A stretch of DNA of 64,000 bases, taken from contig CM054140.1 in NCBI GenBank assembly GCA_028751875.1, forward strand, positions 12,505,168 through 12,569,167, given 5' to 3'. The DNA comes from Rapana venosa (lineage: Eukaryota; Mollusca; Gastropoda; Neogastropoda; Muricidae). Each line of letters begins with the position of its first letter. Within the stretch, counting starts at the first letter, position 1. Below are positions 1 through 11,310 of the stretch, in pieces. The notes under the pieces are model-generated. The model saw only the letters and a list, made by a program, of their open reading frames with translations. It was not told where the DNA came from and did no database searches. Both the position numbers and the translations under genes were made by a program.

Positions 1-136
1 TTTTTGTACACATCCACACATCACTCATGACTCCCCCCCCCCCCCCCCCCCCATCCCCCAACACACACACACTCCAAGGTACATCTATGCACACACACAC
101 ATACATGCATGCACACACACACACACACATGCATGT

Positions 137-174
<38 letters not shown>

Positions 175-252
175 CACATGATTAACCCATCACCAAAAGG
201 ATCCCCAAAACACTGTTTCATAAGTTCAACTGGTTCATTCTTTATTTTGCAG

Positions 253-358
253 TCAAGCGGTCATCGCGGACAACACCATGTACGTGTCTGGCATGATCGG
301 CTTTATTCCTTCCACCATGGACATCGTGAAAGGAGGAGCAGGGCCGGAGACTGACCAG
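253..358 (+). CDS. RIDA: RIDA copy 1 exon 2
   Basis: The acceptor is a T-rich tract ending in TTTTGCAG and the donor is CAG|GTATGT. The exon is 106 bases: one base completing Ser, then 35 codons from [17 protein letters not shown] to GGAGPETDQ. It starts in phase 2 and ends in phase 0. Confidence 0.95.
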
Positions 359-2785
359 GTATGTCACTATACCATAGTCTATAGCCTCAGAAACATGGCA
401 GCCTCAGAAACATAGCAGCCTCAGAAACATAGCAGCCTCAGAAACATAGCAGCCTCAGAAACATGGCAGCCTCAGAAACATGGAAGCCTCAGAAACATGG
501 CAGCCTCAGAAACATAGCAGCCTCAGAAATAAGTACATCACTTCAGCCTCAGAAACATAGCCTAAGAAATAAGTACATCACTTTAGCCACAGAAGCATAG
601 CCTCAGAAATAAGTACATCACTTTAGTCACAGAAGCATAGCCTCAGAAACATAGCCTCAGAAATATAGCCTCAGAAACATAGCCACAGAAGCATAGCCTC
701 AGAAATAAGTACATTGCTACAGCCTCAGAAGCATAGCCTCAGAAACATAGCCTCAGAAATATGGCTTCAGAAACAAAGTACATCACTACAGCCTCAGATT
801 CAGAAGCATAGCCTCAGAAACATAGCCTCAGAAATAAGTACATCACTTTAGCCTCAGAAGCATAGCCTCAGAAACATAGCCTCAGTAACATGTGTATGTA
901 TGTTAGTCCGTCATTTTCGACGATGACCTCCAAAACAGCAGAGGAGGCAGCTGCTGTTTCGGAAATTGGGCAGAAATTTGATTATAGTGGAGATGCCTGC
1001 CCACAGTACATCCCCACTCTCTCGGCCAAGTGGGCATAAGGACAGTCAGCGTTGGAGATGTTCTCCAAAGGCCAACTAGCGCCCAGGGCAGCAGCACATA
1101 AGGACTGTGCAAGTCAAGCCTCCGAGTCAAAGAGTCATAGTCGATCACTAAAGACTAAGCTGTAAAGTGGAATTCCATGAGTGGAAAATCCACTGGTCAT
1201 ACAGCCTCTCACTTTGCTGTTGCCCCCAGCGTCAGTGGTTTAATCAAGAACTGTGATAAACCCCAGGCGCTGACTCAGTAACATAGACCCAGAAACATAG
1301 CCTCAGACACATAGCCTCAGACACATAGCCTCAGAAAAACAGCCTCATAAACAAAGCCTTAGAAACATACAGACATAGCCTCAGAAGCATAGCCTCAGAA
1401 AAACAGCCTCATAATATGTTTATGTGCCTTAGAAACATAGCCTCAGAAACAAATACTCCATGTGGGGATGCCGGGGACTTGTCAGTATAAATAGCATCCC
1501 CACCTTCTAGAAATTCTGTGCCAGAAATTTTCTCTCTTCTTTCCCTCTCTTTGTTTCTGCCTTGTTCCATTTCTTCCTGTCACCTCCTTCTTGTCTATGT
1601 TCTGTCTTCTTGGTCTTTTCTCCTGCCTTTTTTCCAGAAAGACATAGAAGATAGTGATTCTGTCATATGCTGGAGTCAGGTGTGCTGGGTCTGACTTGTC
1701 AGGTGCTTAACAGCAGGGCAATGCATTTTGGCTCATATAACAGACAACAATAGTTGTTGTCTGAGTGTTCTATGATGAAAAAGAAGAAGAAACAAGTGCA
1801 TCACTACAGTCACAGAAGCGTAGCCTCAGAAACAATGCACATTGCTAAAACTGAAGAAACAGAAACCAGTACATCTCTGTAGCATCAGAAACGAAGTACA
1901 ATCTTAGGTGCAGGCGAATCACTATAGCTTCATAAACAAAGACATTGCTGCAGCCTCACAAACAAATGCATTATTATAGCCTCAGAAAGCAAGCAGTGTG
2001 GGTTCCATCCCCATTTAAGCCCACCTTTTTTCCTCAACCACTAGACCTTGAGTTGTATTCTGGGTGTTCATCATTGGGATGAACTGATAACATGAATTAA
2101 CCATTTAATATCTAAACAAAATCCTCAGCAACAAGAGGGTATTTCTGGGCAAAATTCTGTAGGAAAAAACCAACACAATACAAAACAATCTCACTAGGAC
2201 ACAGGTACCCATACCCCCCAACCCCCCCCCCCCCCCCCTCCCCAAAAAAAACCCCCCAACCCAAACCCCCCCCCAAAACAGCAACAACAACACACACAAA
2301 ACACACACACACACAAACACCAAAAAATTATGTAGAGAGAAAAAAAAAAAGGTGGTACTCCTTTTGTCATTACACTCTCTCCTCAAAGAGAGTATCGTAA
2401 AAATCAGTTGAGGAGTCTGCTGTGACTGAACGAGCTATGTATTTCTCAGTACACACACACACACACGCACGCACGCACGCACGCACGCACACACGCACGC
2501 ACGCACGCATGCACACACACACACAACACACTCTCTCTCTCTCTCTCTGTGTCTCACACATACACACACACACACATACACACACACACTCACACTAACA
2601 CACACACACACACACACATACACACACACACACAGAAAGAACAAGAAAGGTAATCCAAACGTGATGAGTTGGAAGACAAGATTGGATGGGGGTAGATCAT
2701 CTGATCTGATGTTTTGAGTCAGATAGTGACATTTTTTTAATTCTCTTTGTTTGTGCATACTTTAATTAACTTTCATTTATTTTGA

Positions 2786-2820
<35 letters not shown>

Positions 2821-4867
2821 AATTAACTGATTTTTATAATGGTGTGTATGGGTGTGAGTGTGGGTCTGTGTGTGCAAACTGTACATTAATTTTTTGTTTT
2901 TGTTTTTGAATCAGGCACTGCAGAACATGGGAGAAATTTTAAAAGAAGCAGGTGCTTCATTCAATAATGGTGAGTATGCTTAAACAAGAGCAGTCACATT
3001 TTGTGAAGTATTTTCAGTCACTTTTTCTTCTTTTTTTCTCCTGTCTTTTTTGTTTGTTTTGGTTGTTTCTTTAGGGGGCTAGTCATAGTATTTCAAAAAG
3101 TATATCCCTTCCCATCCCCCTCCAAAAGCCACAACAACAACAAACAATCAAAGCAACAACAACAAAACAACAAACCCAACACAAAACAAAACAAAGCAAA
3201 ACAAAAAAGATAAGAAGAGAAAGTAAAAACAGAAAGGTAGGTTTATATTTTCAAAATATCACTGTATAATTATATGGTGCTTGTTTCATAACACACACAG
3301 ATACACAGACACACAAACACACGCATGCATGCACACACACAGGCACGCACACATGCAGGCACGCACATACATGCACATGCAAGCCTGTATGTATATACAC
3401 CCTCCTCACACACAGACACAGACAGACACACACACACACATACATATACACACAGACACAGACACACACATGCATCATTATATGCATATTCACTTCAGTT
3501 GTACAGTCAAGTCAAATCAGAAACACTTTAATCATCCCATGAAGGGCAATTACAATACTGACAGGCACATTGATACGTATGATTATCTCAAAAGACACAG
3601 TTCACTATGATATATATATCTTCAGAGCAAACAAATGTACTGATCTTACCTGGACTGCAAACTGCTTTCACTCTTTTGTATGATATACCTTTTCTGTTCA
3701 ACAGTTGTCAAGACCACAGTACTGCTGGCTGACATCAATGATTATGCCACAGTCAATGAGGTGTATGCTAAATGTAAGTAGCTTGATTCTGATATCTCCC
3801 TTGTGAGCTTTTGAAAGTGGTGTGTGTGTGTTTTATTTTTATTTATTTTATTCTTTTATTTCCAGGATAATGGAATAAGTGCTCATGTGCTGTTTTCCAC
3901 CAGTCCCTGTGTATATGCAGTTTCGTAAATTTTGTCATCCGTTCCCACTGGCACACAATGGTCTACTCTTCTGAAAAGTGGAACAGATTTTAACGTGTGC
4001 GCAAGATGTTGTGCATGCATTCGCACATGGGAACTTGGTTTATAGTCTCATCCGAAGGACTTTTGGGGAGAGTGGAGTCTGTACTGATGTTAACTCCAGG
4101 GGAAAAATCTTCTTGAATGAGAATTGAACCTGGGTCAGCAGATCACGAATACATCACTCTAAAACCACCAGGCTATCCCATCTGTGTGTGTGTGTGTGTG
4201 TGTGCATGTGAACTTGAATAAACAATACATTTTCTTTTGTTTTGATTTTTTCATCCAGCCGTTCTTGTAAAAAAAAAGAAACAATTTAGATGTGTGTGTG
4301 TGTGCACGCATGTGCATGGGCACACATGTGTGTGTATGTGTATGTGTGCATGTGTGTTGGATCAGTGGGGTTGCATATATGTGTGTGTCCACCCACAGGG
4401 CACATTTTATTGTATTTTTATTTTTGTTCTGTTAAACACCTTTTACCCTGTTGTGTTAGTTATTTATTGTGTATGGCTTGGTGTTTTTTGTTTTGTTTAC
4501 TTGTTTTTTTTGTTTGTTTTCAATATATTATGATGATGATTGTTGCAGATTTCAGTGCAAACAAACCAGCGCGAGCTGCCTATCAAGTGGCAGCATTACC
4601 AAAGGTGTGAGACTAGTGTGTTTGCCATAAAAATATTCCAAGTTTATAAGTAATGAAAGGCATATAATCATTGTTAAAACATTTCAGTTTTACTGAAACC
4701 AGACAAAGCCAAAGGTATTTTATGATAATTATATGTTAAGTTCTGTGGCATGCTATGTTTATCTTTATGAACAGATAAGATTTAAATGAATGATGATGTG
4801 GTAGAGTCTTTGTCATGAAGTAACACTATGACTTGTGAATTTATATCTGCCCGTGTGTGTGTGTGTG

Positions 4868-4906
<39 letters not shown>

Positions 4907-5935
4907 GTGTGTGTGTGTGTGTGTACTCTCAAGTATTGAAGATACCAGTCTCTGTTGGTGAGAATATGAAAATCATTTATTTTGCAAAAAACAACTTTTC
5001 TTTATAATAAGAGATTACATTTATGATTAGACAATGTTGTTAGATTTTTTTGTTTCAGAGTCTTGTCTTTGTCTATTCTTGCCTTTGCAAGAGCTTAAAT
5101 ATATCCATTGACTTGTGTGTGTGTGCATGCATACAAGCATGCGTGTGTGTGCTTTATTTTTGTTTTTGTTTTTGTTGATGTTTTGGTTATTTTGTTCCTT
5201 GGCAAGAGCTCAGAGGCTCATCAGTGGTGAGATTTGAGTGTATTTGACCATTTCCCCGCCATTAAGGTAACAGCATTCCAACTTTGAGAAGGTATCTAAA
5301 CACATCACCAGTATCCATTTAAAAAAAAAAAGATAATCTGTTCCTACAGGCACATAATGGCCTATGCTTCTGAAAGATGGAATGGGTTTTAACTTGTGTG
5401 CATGATGCTCTGCATGAGTTTGGACATGGGTCCTTGGTTTATAGTCTCATCTGAAGGACTTTCAGGAAAGTGGAGTTGGTACTGATTTTAATTCTAGGGG
5501 AAAAATCACCTTGAACGTGTGCCTTGGTGGTGGCTCTGTTTGGGGCCATTAGATCATGAGCATGCAGTGCTCCAACCACTAGCTATTCTGTCCCCCCACC
5601 CCACCCCCCAAAAAAAACAACAACAACACCTCCCCATGTGTGTGTATAATCTGAGACTTCTCATATGTGGTTACAATACATGCATTCAGACACATGCGTG
5701 CATGCACACACACACACACTCTCTCTCTCTCTTTCTCTCTCTCACACACACATTTTTGTCACTCGTAAATATGATCTGAATAATGATTATATTAATTATG
5801 TATGTGCTATTCTGTGGGGAAGAAAAAAAGAAATCCTCAACATTTGTTACTATTTTCCAGGGAGCCAAGGTGGAGATTGAGGCCATTGCTGTCTTGGGCA
5901 ACATTGTGGAGGGCAAACTAGACAGCAAGATGTGA
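253..5935 (+). CDS. RIDA: RidA/UK114 family deaminase, copy 1 (5' partial, 5 exons visible)
   Basis: Coding exons are 253-358, 2915-2969, 3705-3773, 4549-4604 and 5861-5935; all introns are GT-AG and phases agree. The family hydrolyses reactive enamine/imine intermediates such as 2-aminoacrylate and 2-iminobutanoate to keto acids plus ammonia, as a trimer in cytosol or mitochondria. Visible hallmarks are YVSGMIGF in the first visible exon, [14 protein letters not shown], the NEVYAKYF stretch, [24 protein letters not shown] with the Arg equivalent to the substrate-binding Arg105 of E. coli RidA, and the downstream Glu (VEIEA). About 115 residues are present. The first roughly 21 residues (exon 1) lie left of the window, because exon 2 begins with one base that completes a Ser codon. 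The C-terminus (GKLDSKM) is longer than in copy 2. It is a tandem paralogue of the gene at 13226-23247. The family call is very secure; the exact substrate is inferred. Confidence 0.95.
380..891. repeat. Minisatellite (CCTCAGAAACATAG)n, intron of RIDA copy 1
   Basis: Many 12-16 base units based on CCTCAGAAACATAG occur, with a longer variant containing AATAAGTACATCACTTTAG. The array starts about 20 bases after the exon 2 donor and resumes at 1285-1455 and 1795-1990, so it was split by two retroposons. Confidence 0.9.
892..1273 (-). mobile_element. Retroposon family F, copy 1, with 11-bp target-site duplication
   Basis: The element shares about 300 bases with 47944-48254 in the opposite orientation (GACGATGACCTCCAAAACAG, GCTGCTGTTTCGGAAATTGG, CAGTCAGCGTTGGAGAT). 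It is flanked by CTCAGTAACAT at 881-891 and 1274-1284, a variant spelling of the host minisatellite, which makes a true target-site duplication likely. The tail side is (ACAT)n on the minus strand. No coding capacity is seen. Confidence 0.8.
1274..1455. repeat. Continuation of the CCTCAGAAACATAG minisatellite
   Basis: Units such as AGCCTCAGACACATAG and AGCCTCAGAAAAACAG resume directly after the family F insertion. Confidence 0.8.
1459..1792 (+). mobile_element. Retroposon family G, copy 1, GAA-repeat tail
   Basis: It begins TGTGGGGATGC and ends in AAGAAGAAGAAAC. It is homologous to 18273-18600, 45793-46210 and 51096-51656, which lie in the opposite orientation. Shared words are GTCAGTATAAATAGCATCCC and the palindrome-like ACAACAATAGTTGTTGT. 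It has a GAA tail and no coding frame. It is inserted in the minisatellite of RIDA copy 1. Confidence 0.75.
1795..1990. repeat. Degenerate continuation of the CCTCAGAAACATAG minisatellite
   Basis: Diverged units with AGTACATC and CATTGCT inserts resume after family G. Confidence 0.6.
2100..2360. repeat. SINE C fragment plus C-rich and CA-rich tract
   Basis: AGCAACAAGAGGGTATTT and GGCAAAATTCTGTAGG match the centre of SINE family C (compare 18850-18890). Poly-C and CA repeats follow. No gene is seen. Confidence 0.5.
2451..2635. repeat. Compound CA/ACGC/GA microsatellite
   Basis: Alternating CACA, (GCAC)n and CTCT blocks lie within intron 2 of RIDA copy 1. Confidence 0.95.
2915..2969 (+). CDS. 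RIDA: RIDA copy 1 exon 3
   Basis: The exon is 55 bases and encodes [18 protein letters not shown] plus one base. The acceptor is TCAG and the donor AATG|GTGAGT. It aligns with ALKNMGEILKAAG of animal RidA proteins. Confidence 0.95.
3290..3475. repeat. Compound CA/CAGACA microsatellite
   Basis: The CA-rich array includes ACAGACAC and GCATGCAT variants. It is followed at about 3505 by TCAAGTCAAATCAG and CTTTAATCATCC, a retroposon end like those at 58686 and 63325. Confidence 0.9.
3705..3773 (+). CDS. RIDA: RIDA copy 1 exon 4
   Basis: The exon is 69 bases and encodes the most conserved block, [17 protein letters not shown] followed by NEVYAK. The acceptor is AACAG and the donor AAAT|GTAAGT. 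The protein sequence is identical to exon 4 of copy 2. Confidence 0.97.
3851..4182 (-). mobile_element. SINE family A, near full length
   Basis: On the minus strand it starts GATGGGATAGCCTGGTGGTT (tRNA-like A box) and has a B-box-like GGTTCAATTCTC. The body contains AGACTATAAACC and GCACACGTTAAAATC-type words, and the end is the hairpin module and CCTGGAAATAAAAGAA. It lies in intron 4 of RIDA copy 1. Confidence 0.85.
4549..4604 (+). CDS. RIDA: RIDA copy 1 exon 5
   Basis: The exon is 56 bases and encodes (Y)[18 protein letters not shown] with the substrate-binding Arg. The acceptor is TTGCAG and the donor AAG|GTGTGA. Confidence 0.97.
4855..4924. repeat. (GT)n microsatellite
   Basis: About 70 bases of GT are interrupted twice by TTG. 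It lies in intron 5 of RIDA copy 1. Confidence 0.95.
5335..5593 (-). mobile_element. SINE family A, diverged copy without hairpin tail
   Basis: ATCTGTTCCTACAGGCACAT, TTTATAGTCTCATCTGAAGG and a degraded tRNA-like head (reverse complement of CCACTAGCTATTCTGTCC) are recognisable. It diverges more than the copy at 3851. Confidence 0.75.
5861..5935 (+). CDS. RIDA: RIDA copy 1 exon 6 with stop
   Basis: The acceptor is TTTTCCAG. The exon encodes [18 protein letters not shown] and then KLDSKM and TGA. The last residues extend beyond the copy 2 terminus by a few codons. Confidence 0.95.
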   Translation, partial: GAKVEIEAIAVLGNIVEGKLDSKM

Positions 5936-6537
5936 GGGGGACACACCAGCGATTCAGACCTTCCACCCTGCTGCACGTTTCTTTGGCGTCTTTCATTCCA
6001 TAGACAGCACCAAGATTGTGGAATCATGTGTACAACCTGGAGCTTCAATTTCTTTGTCTTTATTTTTCTACTATCATCAGATTTCACAACACTGGTGACT
6101 GTTTTTTTTCTCCAGCTAATCAGATTTGCATAAAAATATGTCAAATAATATTTTGATGCAGCTTTCATGTGCAGGAATGAGAATGAGCTTTGTGAAAGTA
6201 TCAAGGAAGTGAAGGGTTATTTTGTTTTGTGTGTATGTGCTTGAAGGATGACAGAATCATACCCAGCATGCATCCTGCTACTTGGAGAGGGATGGGCTTT
6301 ACCCATTTTATTTCAGTTTGCCCGCAACATTCTGCCTGGAAAATTCAGTGCAGTGTCCAAAAAACTTCTTAAGCAGTTAAAAGGGAGAAGTGTCTGTCTG
6401 TCCGTCAGATTGTGCTTGACTTTTCAGAGTGTTTTGATCAGTATTTTTGTGCTTAAAATCATGAATAGAGAAAGCAGTGCGATTGTCCTGTAGTTCATTT
6501 GAAAGGGTATCTGACTGTGTGGTCATCTGCTTGTTTT
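5936..6537 (+). other. 3' untranslated region of RIDA copy 1
   Basis: This is non-repetitive sequence between the stop codon and the AATAAA at 6538. No conserved reading frame is seen. It is low in microsatellites compared with its surroundings, as expected for a transcribed UTR. Confidence 0.6.
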
Positions 6538-6543
6538 AATAAA
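6538..6543 (+). terminator. poly(A) signal, RIDA copy 1
   Basis: A canonical AATAAA lies about 600 bases after the stop codon and runs directly into an A-rich tract. It is the first such hexamer after the stop codon that I found. Confidence 0.6.
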
Positions 6544-7004
6544 AAAAAAAGTTGAAATAGTAACGATGTTATTGCTTGATTCTCTGGTAAATTGATACAT
6601 GTATGTATATTGCTGCTTTATCATACCGGTGGTGATAAATAGTATTTTTTGGTGGCAAGCGAACTGTACAAAAAGTGTGCCTGTGAAAACAGTAGGGGAA
6701 ACAAGTAATACAGTTATTTGAAAGACTGTTTGTAGACATGGCCAGGTGAACGTGGAAAGCTTTGCTCATTCAGACACAGTAGATAACAAGGGATGCACCA
6801 CAGCTGTCAGTTTCCCCCACTTTCAGCTCCTCTCAGCTGCTATCCATTCCATCCCAGCTAGTGCTGTTTACAGCAGAAACTGACCGCACTCAGACTAGGT
6901 AAAAGGAAGAGGCGTGGTAATTTTAGCATTGGCCCTGGACACTTGTCCGAGTTATGCTAGATCTGTGCGCTGTGGCATGATTGAGTTAATAAGAATAACA
7001 GCTA

Positions 7005-7265
7005 AGTTGGTAGGGTATTCAACTTCTGATCTGATTAAATTTTAGCCTCTTGTTTGAATCTTGGTGGCCCCGATGCATTAAAATTGAGGATATTTCTGAC
7101 CTCCAAGACCAGTTTATATGGAGGCTTGTCAGTGCCTTACTCCCCTTTTATATGTGTACATACCTATGTACAAGATAAAGTACACATGTTAAAGAGCCTG
7201 TAACTCATGCCTTGTTGGTGAGTTATGGAAATAGTGAGATGCCAAGCATACTCTAATCATATCAG
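7005..7265 (+). mobile_element. SINE family E, diverged copy
   Basis: AACAGCTAAGTTGGTAGGGT (A-box-like) and TTGTTTGAATCTTGG (B-box-like) form the head. The body has CTTGTCAGTGCCTTAC and GTTAAAGAGCCTGTAACTC, and GTGAGTTATGGAAAT matches the E copies at 28112 and 28558. It lies downstream of RIDA copy 1. Confidence 0.65.
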
Positions 7266-7359
7266 AATCATCAGCAACCTGATATTGTAAAAGGGTACGA
7301 AAAGAGTGAGCTATCTGAACATCTCCTGTCCCCCCTTCCCCCCTCTCCTCCACTCTCTT

Positions 7360-7391
<32 letters not shown>

Positions 7392-7410
7392 AATTAGCAT
7401 GGTTATCAAG

Positions 7411-7795
7411 TCATGGTAAAAAGTTGGAGAGCAACCAGAGACTCGATAGAACACTTTTTATGGGATTGTAAATATATTAGAACTTTTTGGACAAGTTTAG
7501 AAAATGTTATTAAAGAACGATGTACAAATGTCTGTAACATAACATTTTCCCGTAATTTAGTCATTTTGGGTGTATTAAAACAGATATGACCTTTGATTTG
7601 ATAATGTTGCTTGCAAAGTTACACATCTACAGATGCAAAATTGACAGACAAGTACCAACACTTTCTGTTTTTCAGGCACAGCTACACAATAGATTTAAAA
7701 CCAAGCAGTATAATGCAAGAATTGCAAATAACCTTATGCAATTTGAAATAGAATGGAATCACTACAAATCATTATTTTTTGTCACATAAAGGATC
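7411..7795 (+). pseudogene. L1/Tx1-type LINE ORF2 C-terminal remnant
   Basis: The first segment (7425-7588) reads DSIEHFLWDCKYIRTFW, the C-terminal zinc-knuckle-like pattern of L1-group ORF2 proteins (EHxFWxC). After a frameshift near 7550-7590 it continues LLAKLHIYRCKIDRQ and ARIANNLMQFEIEWNHYK and ends at TAA about 7789. The end pattern (LAK..I..CK, then W..Y) is typical of L1/Tx1 elements. It follows a poly-C tract directly. The frameshift and short length show it is dead. Clade placement is by pattern memory. Confidence 0.6.
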
Positions 7796-8482
7796 AATAA
7801 AACATCAGAAGACACACAGCTTCAGACAAAAAAACCCAACAAACATCCCATCAAGCAAGCCCTCCTGTAATGGGGGAGGGAGGAATGGCAATTGAAAAAC
7901 TGTGTAATATTCTTCAGATGGCATGGCATGTGAATTGTGTACTGTATAAAATGCCGTTGTGTATATTTTTACAAAAAAAGTTTTTTAAAAAAAAGTGGGA
8001 GAGCAAATATTCTCAATATACTGTATATGGCTGTATTATCTTGTTGTTTCAACAAAAGTAAAGATGTGGCTTCTTTGGAATTTTTGTTCTTTGATATTAA
8101 CTTTGTAGAGATGTCAGTATAAATGTACAATAAAGATGCGGATGAGACTATAAAGAACTATAATTATAGTTGCACAGTTTTATTCTGTGATTTAAAATTT
8201 TACCAGGTGACAGCCCCAATATGGCCTCTGCAGTTGGCGGGGCTATAAACAAGATTGCACTGGATTGAATAACTATATGCAATGTTAGCTGTTGTTAGAG
8301 ATGTTACTTGTTGTTGTTGGTTCTTACAGTATTGCATAAAACCTTTTTTTTCATGAGTGTGCCATGCAATTTTTGAAGTTGTTGTTAGTGGGGTTTTTGT
8401 GGGTTTTTTGTTGTTGCTTGTTTGGTTATTTGTTTGAAATGAAGTTGTGTGTGTGTGTTAGTGTGTGGAGGGGAGAGAGAGA

Positions 8483-8900
8483 GACAATGACAATGACAAT
8501 GACAAATTCTTTTATTTCGAGGATAATGAATAAGCACACATGTGCTTTTTTACATCCAGTCCCCGCCCGTTAGAGATACATCTTAATAATAATAACCCAA
8601 TACTTATACAGTCTCGCAATAAAAACAAGGGGAAATAACCCTTTTCAAAACAGCTCCCCCCCAACAACCCTCCCCCCCCCCCCCCAAAGCAAGCAATTAA
8701 AAGAAAATCCTAAGAATACCCCACCCCTACCCCACACCCCCCAAAAAACCCTAACCAAAACAAACAAACAAACAAAAGAGAAGGAAAAACCAAACCAACA
8801 AAAGTTGATAAAAAAGAGAAAAAACAGACAAACAACAACAACAAGAACAAGAGCAACAACAAAGCCAAGAAAAATAACACAACCAAACTTAATAAGTCAT
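8483..8900 (-). mobile_element. Retroposon family J, copy 1
   Basis: In plus orientation it reads GACAATGACAAATTCTTTTA, TTTCGAGGATAATGAATAAG, the hairpin, CATCCAGTCCCCGCCCGTTA and a long A/C-rich remainder. It is homologous to 22505-22835 and, inverted, to 26890-27296. It shares its last 55 or so bases with SINE family A. It may be the 3' UTR of a LINE. Confidence 0.7.
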
Positions 8901-9116
8901 AAAGATAAACATCTACACATTGTCAAATGGTACACATACTTGTTACAAATAATTATAAGATATTGAAATAGGGCACTCATTAAAACTTAAGTACAGAGGC
9001 AAGTCCAATAAAGTATTGAAAATATAAAAATATGAATCCTTCATCAGGATATACTATGACTATAAGCAGGACGATAAAAGGTGAGAGAGAGACAGAGACA
9101 GAGAGTGTGTGTGTGT

Positions 9117-9605
9117 ATTTCAGAGATAATATCCAATATATAAATCCCAAAACAGTATGCGATCCCATCAACACTCATTTTAGATTATACTCATTTCAAA
9201 TTATATGTCATGATAATGAAATAAATTTAATACCCATACATCCACACAATAAAAGCAAGAAACAAACCAAGAAGAAATTAAAAACTATACAGTCGTTTAG
9301 GGAGAGAATATGGGTGGGTGAGTGAGTGAGTATGTGTGTGTGTGTGTGTGTTTGAGCGCGCGCGCGCGTGTGTGTGTGTGTGTGTGTGTGTTTGAGTGTG
9401 TGTGTGTGTGTGGGGGGTGGGGGGTGGGGGGGTGTTTCAGGGATAATACTAAATATGTAATACTCACATAGCACACGATCAACACAAACACTTTTTAATT
9501 ATGTTCATGCAAATTGAATGTCATGGTAATAAAATAAGTGCAATACCCATACACTCTCATAATAAAGAGGGGGAAAAAGCCAATAAAGTCATAAAAAGAA
9601 CATCT
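9117..9605. repeat. Two diverged copies of a further 3'-end repeat around a GT array
   Basis: TTTCAGAGATAATATCCAATATATAA at 9118 and TTTCAGGGATAATACTAAATATGTAA at 9434 are followed by similar text (GCGATCCCATCAACAC / CACGATCAACACAAACAC, and TATGTCATGATAATGAAATA / ATGTCATGGTAATAAAATAA). A GT/GC microsatellite lies at 9330-9430 between them. Both look like minus-strand retroposon ends. Confidence 0.6.
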
Positions 9606-9616
9606 ACACATTGTAA

Positions 9617-9881
9617 GTAATAGAAACAAATTCTTTTTTTCCAGGACAATGAATAAGTATTCATGTTCTTTTTCTACATCCAGTCCCCGCCCGTGGGGTC
9701 ACATTTAAAAATGCACTCAGTACTCATACTTTCAAGCAGAAGAAGCAAAGGGAAAAAACTTTTTTTTAAAGAAAAAGAGAGAAGAAGAAAAAAAACAAAC
9801 AAACAAACAATCAAACAAACAAACAACCCCAGACGAGCAAAAGACAAAACATACCCCAGAACCCCCCGCCCCCCCCCCCCC

Positions 9882-9920
<39 letters not shown>

Positions 9921-10075
9921 CAAACAAACAAACAAAAAACCAAAAAAAACCCAAACCAAAACAAAACAAAAAAACAAACAAACAAAAAAAAAGCAGACAA
10001 AAACACCCTTCCAAATAAACAAACAAAAAACAAGAAAAAACAAGAACATCAAACAAACAAATGAGAAAAAAAACA
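9617..10075 (-). mobile_element. Retroposon family J, copy 2, A-rich
   Basis: It has AATTCTTTTTTTCCAGGACA and CATCCAGTCCCCGCCCGTGG, then some 300 bases of A/C-rich low-complexity sequence with AAACAAACAAAC runs. It is homologous in layout to 8483-8900. Confidence 0.6.
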
Positions 10076-10082
10076 ACCCAAA

Positions 10083-10142
<60 letters not shown>
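10083..10142. repeat. (GA)n microsatellite
   Basis: About 60 bases of AG with one interruption. Confidence 0.95.
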
Positions 10143-10145
<3 letters not shown>

Positions 10146-10436
10146 GGGGTATTGGTTTATTGGGTACAATTTGCTTTCTTTTATGATAAAGTTTATATTT
10201 TACAATGGAATTTTGAAACTAAAGATCTGCAAATGGTATGACAACAGCAACAACAAATTTGCTGGAACAGATTTTTGTAATGAATAAAAGAAAAATTCTA
10301 TCAGTAATGTTATATAGAAATAAATTTTTATTTATGCTTATTTACCAAGAGTATAACTGTTATACATGTCATGGCTCAGAAATAAACAGTATGCAATGCT
10401 TAATTAAATAATGTGAGTATGCTTTACATCATGTCA

Positions 10437-10447
10437 GTCTCTCTCTC

Positions 10448-10514
<67 letters not shown>
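10437..10514. repeat. (CT)n microsatellite
   Basis: CT array with short TCATCT interruptions. Confidence 0.95.
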
Positions 10515-10515
<1 letters not shown>

Positions 10516-10669
10516 ATACTTTACTCATGAATGTGAAGTTGTGTCTGTTTGTCACTCTGACTCTGTTTTTTTGTTATTACTTTTTCAGGGGGAAAAATCT
10601 AGACATGCAAAGGCAGCAAACCAGTATGTTGTTAAAATTGGTGTGCATTGCATTCATTCTGCTGAATGG

Positions 10670-10672
<3 letters not shown>

Positions 10673-10735
<63 letters not shown>
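10673..10735. repeat. (AT)n microsatellite
   Basis: About 63 bases of uninterrupted TA, with hairpin-forming potential. Confidence 0.95.
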
Positions 10736-10743
<8 letters not shown>

Positions 10744-10861
10744 CAAGCCAAGCCTTTGAAAAGAAATGTTATTGCAAGATATCTCTCTCACTTGATGTGA
10801 AACCTTACTGGGTGGGGTGCATAGCATCTGATCTTTTCCTGTAAATGTAATTTTGCAGGAG

Positions 10862-11155
10862 GGCTGCCTGTTGCCTTAGCCAACATCAACATATTCTGAC
10901 TTCAGAGCAGCTCATTTCACTGTACATGTTGCATGCTGGGTATGTTTGTGTTTCTGTAACCCACAAAACGCTGACATCAATTACTGGATCTTTAATGTGC
11001 ATATTTGATCTTCTGTAAGTGTGTACACATGCAGAGAATTAAGGCTCTTGCAGGTCTGCACTTGAAGTTGACCTGGGAGATTGTAAAAATTCCCACCCTT
11101 AATTCACCTGATGCCGCAGAGATTTGAACCTGTGACTGTCATGGACCCAAAGGAT
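10862..11155 (-). mobile_element. SINE family E, minus-strand copy
   Basis: GTACATGTTGCATGCTGGGT, GTTTCTGTAACCCAC and GTGTGTACACATGCAGA, then GATTTGAACCTGTGACTG (tRNA-like B box on the minus strand), match the E copies near 28 kb. Confidence 0.7.
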
Positions 11156-11310
11156 TGAAGTCAAACAGTCTTCTTCACCTCTTGATCATAGTGTCTGTCA
11201 TTGCAAGGTATGAAAGTCTAGATACACTGACCACATTGCCAATCAGCAGACAAAAGATTATCATTCCCATGGATACAAAGATCTGCACATTTCAGGCAAC
11301 AAAGAAAAAT

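Noticed and set aside
7586..7789. 67-codon frame considered as a small gene
   Set aside because: It reads as the end of an L1/Tx1-type LINE ORF2 after a frameshift, not an independent gene.
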